Of a DNA stretch of 7,655 nt, positions 5,942 to 7,655 are shown in pieces. How positions within the stretch are numbered: position 1 is the first letter of the stretch; each line of letters starts with the position of its first letter. The translations under genes were made by a program, and so were the position numbers. Source of the stretch: an uncultured Clostridia bacterium (GTDB taxonomy: Bacteria > Bacillota > Clostridia > Christensenellales > Borkfalkiaceae); the NCBI GenBank assembly GCA_947629845.1, contig CANRFD010000066.1, forward strand, positions 1 through 7,655. Direction: 5' to 3'. The notes below the pieces were generated by a model. It saw only the letters and a list, made by a program, of their open reading frames with translations. It had not been told where the DNA came from and did no database searches.

Positions 5942-6982
5942 TTACCCGTCTTTGGGCGGCGGCTCGTCCGTTCCCTTCCGCTTTACGCCCTTTGTGACGA
6001 CGCTTCCGTCGGGGTCGACGACTTCCAAGGTGAACTCGTCCTTGGCGGGCTTCTCCTCCACCCGCGTCTCCCTGTGGAATTTGCGGGCGAACCAGCCGAG
6101 GATGGCATCAGACTTCCTGTAGAGCACGACGAAGAGGATGACGACGGCGATCCCGAGCACGACCCATGTGAGTATCCCCCACCAAGTATTGAAGGGGATG
6201 AGCGTAATGGAATAGCTGGTGGTGAAGATCGCGAGCACGCGCGAGACGAGAATGACCGCCAAAAACAGCCACAGCGACATGGAGGAGAGCCCAGCAACGA
6301 AACAGAGGACGTCGTCGGGGAACACGGGCAGCAAAAACATGGCGGACAGGAGAAGTTTATCCTTGCCCTTGATCTTCTTCATCCATTTTTCGAGCGTATC
6401 TTTACCGATGAGCCATGCGACGACCCGCTGGCCCGCGAACCTGCCGATCAGGAAGGCGACGAGCGAACCGAGCACGATGCCGAGCAGGCTCAATAGGCTC
6501 CCCCACAGCGGGTTGAACAGCGCCGCGCCCGCGACGACGGTGACGGTGCTCGGGATGGGCAAGATGACGACCTGCAGAAACTGGAGCAGCACAAACAGGA
6601 CGTACATCCACCCCGAGCGGGCGAGAAATTCTTCGAAACGCTCCTCGTCGCTCATGATCTCGAAAAAGCCCGTCACGAGCAAAATGTAGAGCAAAATAGC
6701 AAAAAATACGGCGACAATGTACACCGTAATGCAGAATTTATAGATCACCTGTTTATCGAGATAGTAAAAGACGAGGTCGGCCGCCAGCACGGCGGCATTG
6801 AGAACGCTGCCGAGGACGAGCAGCGTAAACCAAAGCGGCGCGCTCCAGCTTTCGGAGAAAAAGCGCAGGCAGAGAACAAAGAATACCTCGAAAATCACCG
6901 AACCGAACACTACGCCGGCTATGTGCAACGCGCACGAAGCGGCGGAACGTCCGTTCTTATGTTCTTCCTTCTCCGTTGCCAT
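5942..6982 (-). CDS. VTT-domain (TVP38/TMEM64, DedA-like) membrane protein
   Basis: A 346-residue integral membrane protein. Residues 1-15 are charged and cytoplasmic-looking. Hydrophobic segments lie at about 18-42, 50-75, 80-106, 125-142, 146-180, 211-232, 235-252 and 268-288. The VTT core is recognisable by VVILPIPSTVTVVAGAALFN (138-157), GSLVAFLIGRFAGQ (172-185) and FLLPVFPDDVLCFVAGLSSM (216-235). Proteins of this superfamily are membrane transporters or lipid scramblases in broad terms; the specific role here cannot be assigned. Three hydrophobic segments precede the VTT core, and a roughly 55-residue polar tail (about 292-346, ending PPPKDG) follows it. ATG 6982 is chosen over GTG 6988 because GGTGGG lies 5 nt before it. 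A promoter-like sequence lies upstream, so it probably has its own transcript, possibly with read-through from rnhA. Confidence 0.87.
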   Translation of the reverse strand: MATEKEEHKNGRSAASCALHIAGVVFGSVIFEVFFVLCLRFFSESWSAPLWFTLLVLGSVLNAAVLAADLVFYYLDKQVIYKFCITVYIVAVFFAILLYILLVTGFFEIMSDEERFEEFLARSGWMYVLFVLLQFLQVVILPIPSTVTVVAGAALFNPLWGSLLSLLGIVLGSLVAFLIGRFAGQRVVAWLIGKDTLEKWMKKIKGKDKLLLSAMFLLPVFPDDVLCFVAGLSSMSLWLFLAVILVSRVLAIFTTSYSITLIPFNTWWGILTWVVLGIAVVILFVVLYRKSDAILGWFARKFHRETRVEEKPAKDEFTLEVVDPDGSVVTKGVKRKGTDEPPPKDG

Positions 6983-7009
6983 GTTCACCCACCGACCGTT
7001 TTCCTATTT

Positions 7010-7038
7010 ATTATATACACTCTGTCACTTTTTTATAA
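7010..7038 (-). promoter_or_regulatory. Candidate promoter for the VTT membrane protein gene
   Basis: On the minus strand TATAAT occurs at 7015-7010. A weak -35 (TTATAA, 7038-7033) lies 17 bp upstream, in the short AT-rich gap between the rnhA stop (7042) and the next start (6982). The -10 is perfect but the -35 matches only four of six bases. Confidence 0.5.
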
Positions 7039-7041
7039 GTT

Positions 7042-7503
7042 CTACTGCGGATCTTGCCTGCCCAATGCAGCGATCGCGTCGCGCGCGAGCTTATCGCAGC
7101 GGTTGTTGCGCTCGTCGTCCGCATGCCCCTTCACCTTATGAAACGTCACCGTGTGCTCGTGCGTGAGCTCGTCTAACCGCATCCACAGTTCCGCATTGAG
7201 CACGGGCTTGCCGTCCGCCTTCCTCCAACCGCTGGCGCGCCACGCTTCGACCCACCCCTCGTTGAAGGCGTTCACGGCATAGGCGGAATCGCTGTAGACC
7301 TCCACCCTGCAGGGATATTTGAGACGCGAGAGCCCCTCGATGATCGCCGTGAGCTCCATGCGGTTGTTGGTCGTCTCCCGCTCGCCGCCCGAATATTCGC
7401 GGCTGTGTTCCCCGTATGTAAGGATCGCGCCCCAGCCGCCTGCGCCCGGATTGCCCGAACATGCGCCGTCGGTATAGAGAATAACTTGCTTTAATCCGCC
7501 CAA
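7042..7503 (-). CDS. rnhA: Ribonuclease HI
   Basis: A 153-residue enzyme that cuts the RNA strand of RNA-DNA hybrids, close to the about 155 residues of E. coli RNase HI. The active-site acids are all present: D12 in YTDGACSGNPG, E50 in NNRMELTA, D72 in YSDSAY and D137 in RCDKLARDA. The flexible histidine is H127 in KVKGHADDERNN. The basic handle is represented by GWVEAWRASGWRKADGKPV (83-101). The start is read as TTG 7503: no ATG or GTG lies between it and the essential YTDG strand, and GAAAGG lies 4 nt before it. It lies downstream of tRNA-Trp with no convincing promoter of its own in 7504-7541, so it may depend on read-through past the hairpin at 7541-7592. The protein is cytoplasmic and contributes to primer removal and R-loop control. 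Confidence 0.96.
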   Translation of the reverse strand: MGGLKQVILYTDGACSGNPGAGGWGAILTYGEHSREYSGGERETTNNRMELTAIIEGLSRLKYPCRVEVYSDSAYAVNAFNEGWVEAWRASGWRKADGKPVLNAELWMRLDELTHEHTVTFHKVKGHADDERNNRCDKLARDAIAALGRQDPQ

Positions 7504-7540
7504 AATACCTTTCTTCCTTGAATTTTTTCGCTCTTATTCT

Positions 7541-7592
7541 TCCCCTGCCAAAACAGCCGCAACAGATACGTTGCGGCTGTTTTGGCAGGGGA
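7541..7592 (-). terminator. Long perfect hairpin overlapping the 3' end of tRNA-Trp (terminator-like)
   Basis: Arms 7541-7563 and 7570-7592 are perfectly complementary over 23 bp with a 6-nt loop at 7564-7569. On the minus strand the inner part has the shape of an intrinsic terminator for tRNA-Trp: AAAACAGCCGCAAC, loop, GTTGCGGCTGTTTT, with a short U4 run. The outer 9-10 bp pair sequence after the U-run with the tRNA's own 3' end (bases of the acceptor strand, discriminator and CCA). In the plus direction no T-run follows. The symmetry is certain; terminator function is inferred. Confidence 0.7.
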
Positions 7593-7655
7593 GACGCGAC
7601 TCGAACACGCAACAGACGGTTTTGGAGACCGTTGCTCTACCATTGAACTACTCCC
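7583..7655 (-). tRNA. trnW: tRNA-Trp (anticodon CCA), 5' end cut by the window edge
   Basis: The minus strand reads GGGAG-TA-GTTC-AATGGTA-GAGC and so on. The anticodon arm is ACGGT-CTCCAAA-ACCGT, with the CCA anticodon at 7625-7623. The T arm is GCGTG-TTCGAGT-CGCGT with two G-U pairs, and the D stem has one. The acceptor 3' strand CTCCCCT, discriminator G and encoded CCA end at 7583. The visible GGGAG pairs with five acceptor bases, so only about two bases (predicted AG) lie outside the window. G as discriminator fits bacterial tRNA-Trp. Confidence 0.96.

Overview
The window looks like chromosome from a GC-rich, anaerobic, Gram-positive (Clostridia-like) bacterium, probably a gut or other fermentative lineage. 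The grounds are the Na+-pumping biotin decarboxylase operon with separate small subunits, GAGG-type ribosome binding sites, and the tRNA-Trp sequence. This assignment is inference; no species is identifiable. All protein genes and the tRNA lie on the minus strand, so the window is read below from high to low coordinates.

Right end (7655 to 7042): a tRNA-Trp(CCA), missing only its first about two bases, is followed by a 23-bp perfect inverted repeat that acts as, or contains, its terminator and reuses the tRNA 3' end as one arm. Then comes rnhA (RNase HI, TTG start). Middle right (7038 to 5942): a promoter-like sequence precedes a multi-pass membrane protein with a VTT/SNARE-associated (TVP38/DedA-like) core. 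A probable terminator follows at 5797-5824.

Centre (5767 to 727): a near-consensus sigma-70 type promoter drives a tight five-gene operon: acyl-CoA-type carboxyltransferase, OadG-like membrane anchor, biotin carrier protein, Na+-translocating decarboxylase beta subunit, and OadA/5S-type carboxyltransferase. Gaps are only 8 to 24 bp. Together they should form a membrane-bound, biotin-dependent, sodium-pumping decarboxylase. Unusually, the operon offers two carboxyltransferases of different families (12S-like and 5S-like) for one biotin carrier and one pump, a gene content also reminiscent of transcarboxylase. No biotin carboxylase is present.

Left end (682 to 1): the N-terminal half of an HI0933/BaiN-like FAD flavoprotein, cut by the window edge. 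About 137 residues in, its reading frame runs into at least nine contiguous 30-bp tandem repeats, translated in frame as a 10-residue repeat of the type TDNLPLSASD. This in-frame minisatellite inside an otherwise ordinary enzyme is the most unusual thing in the window.
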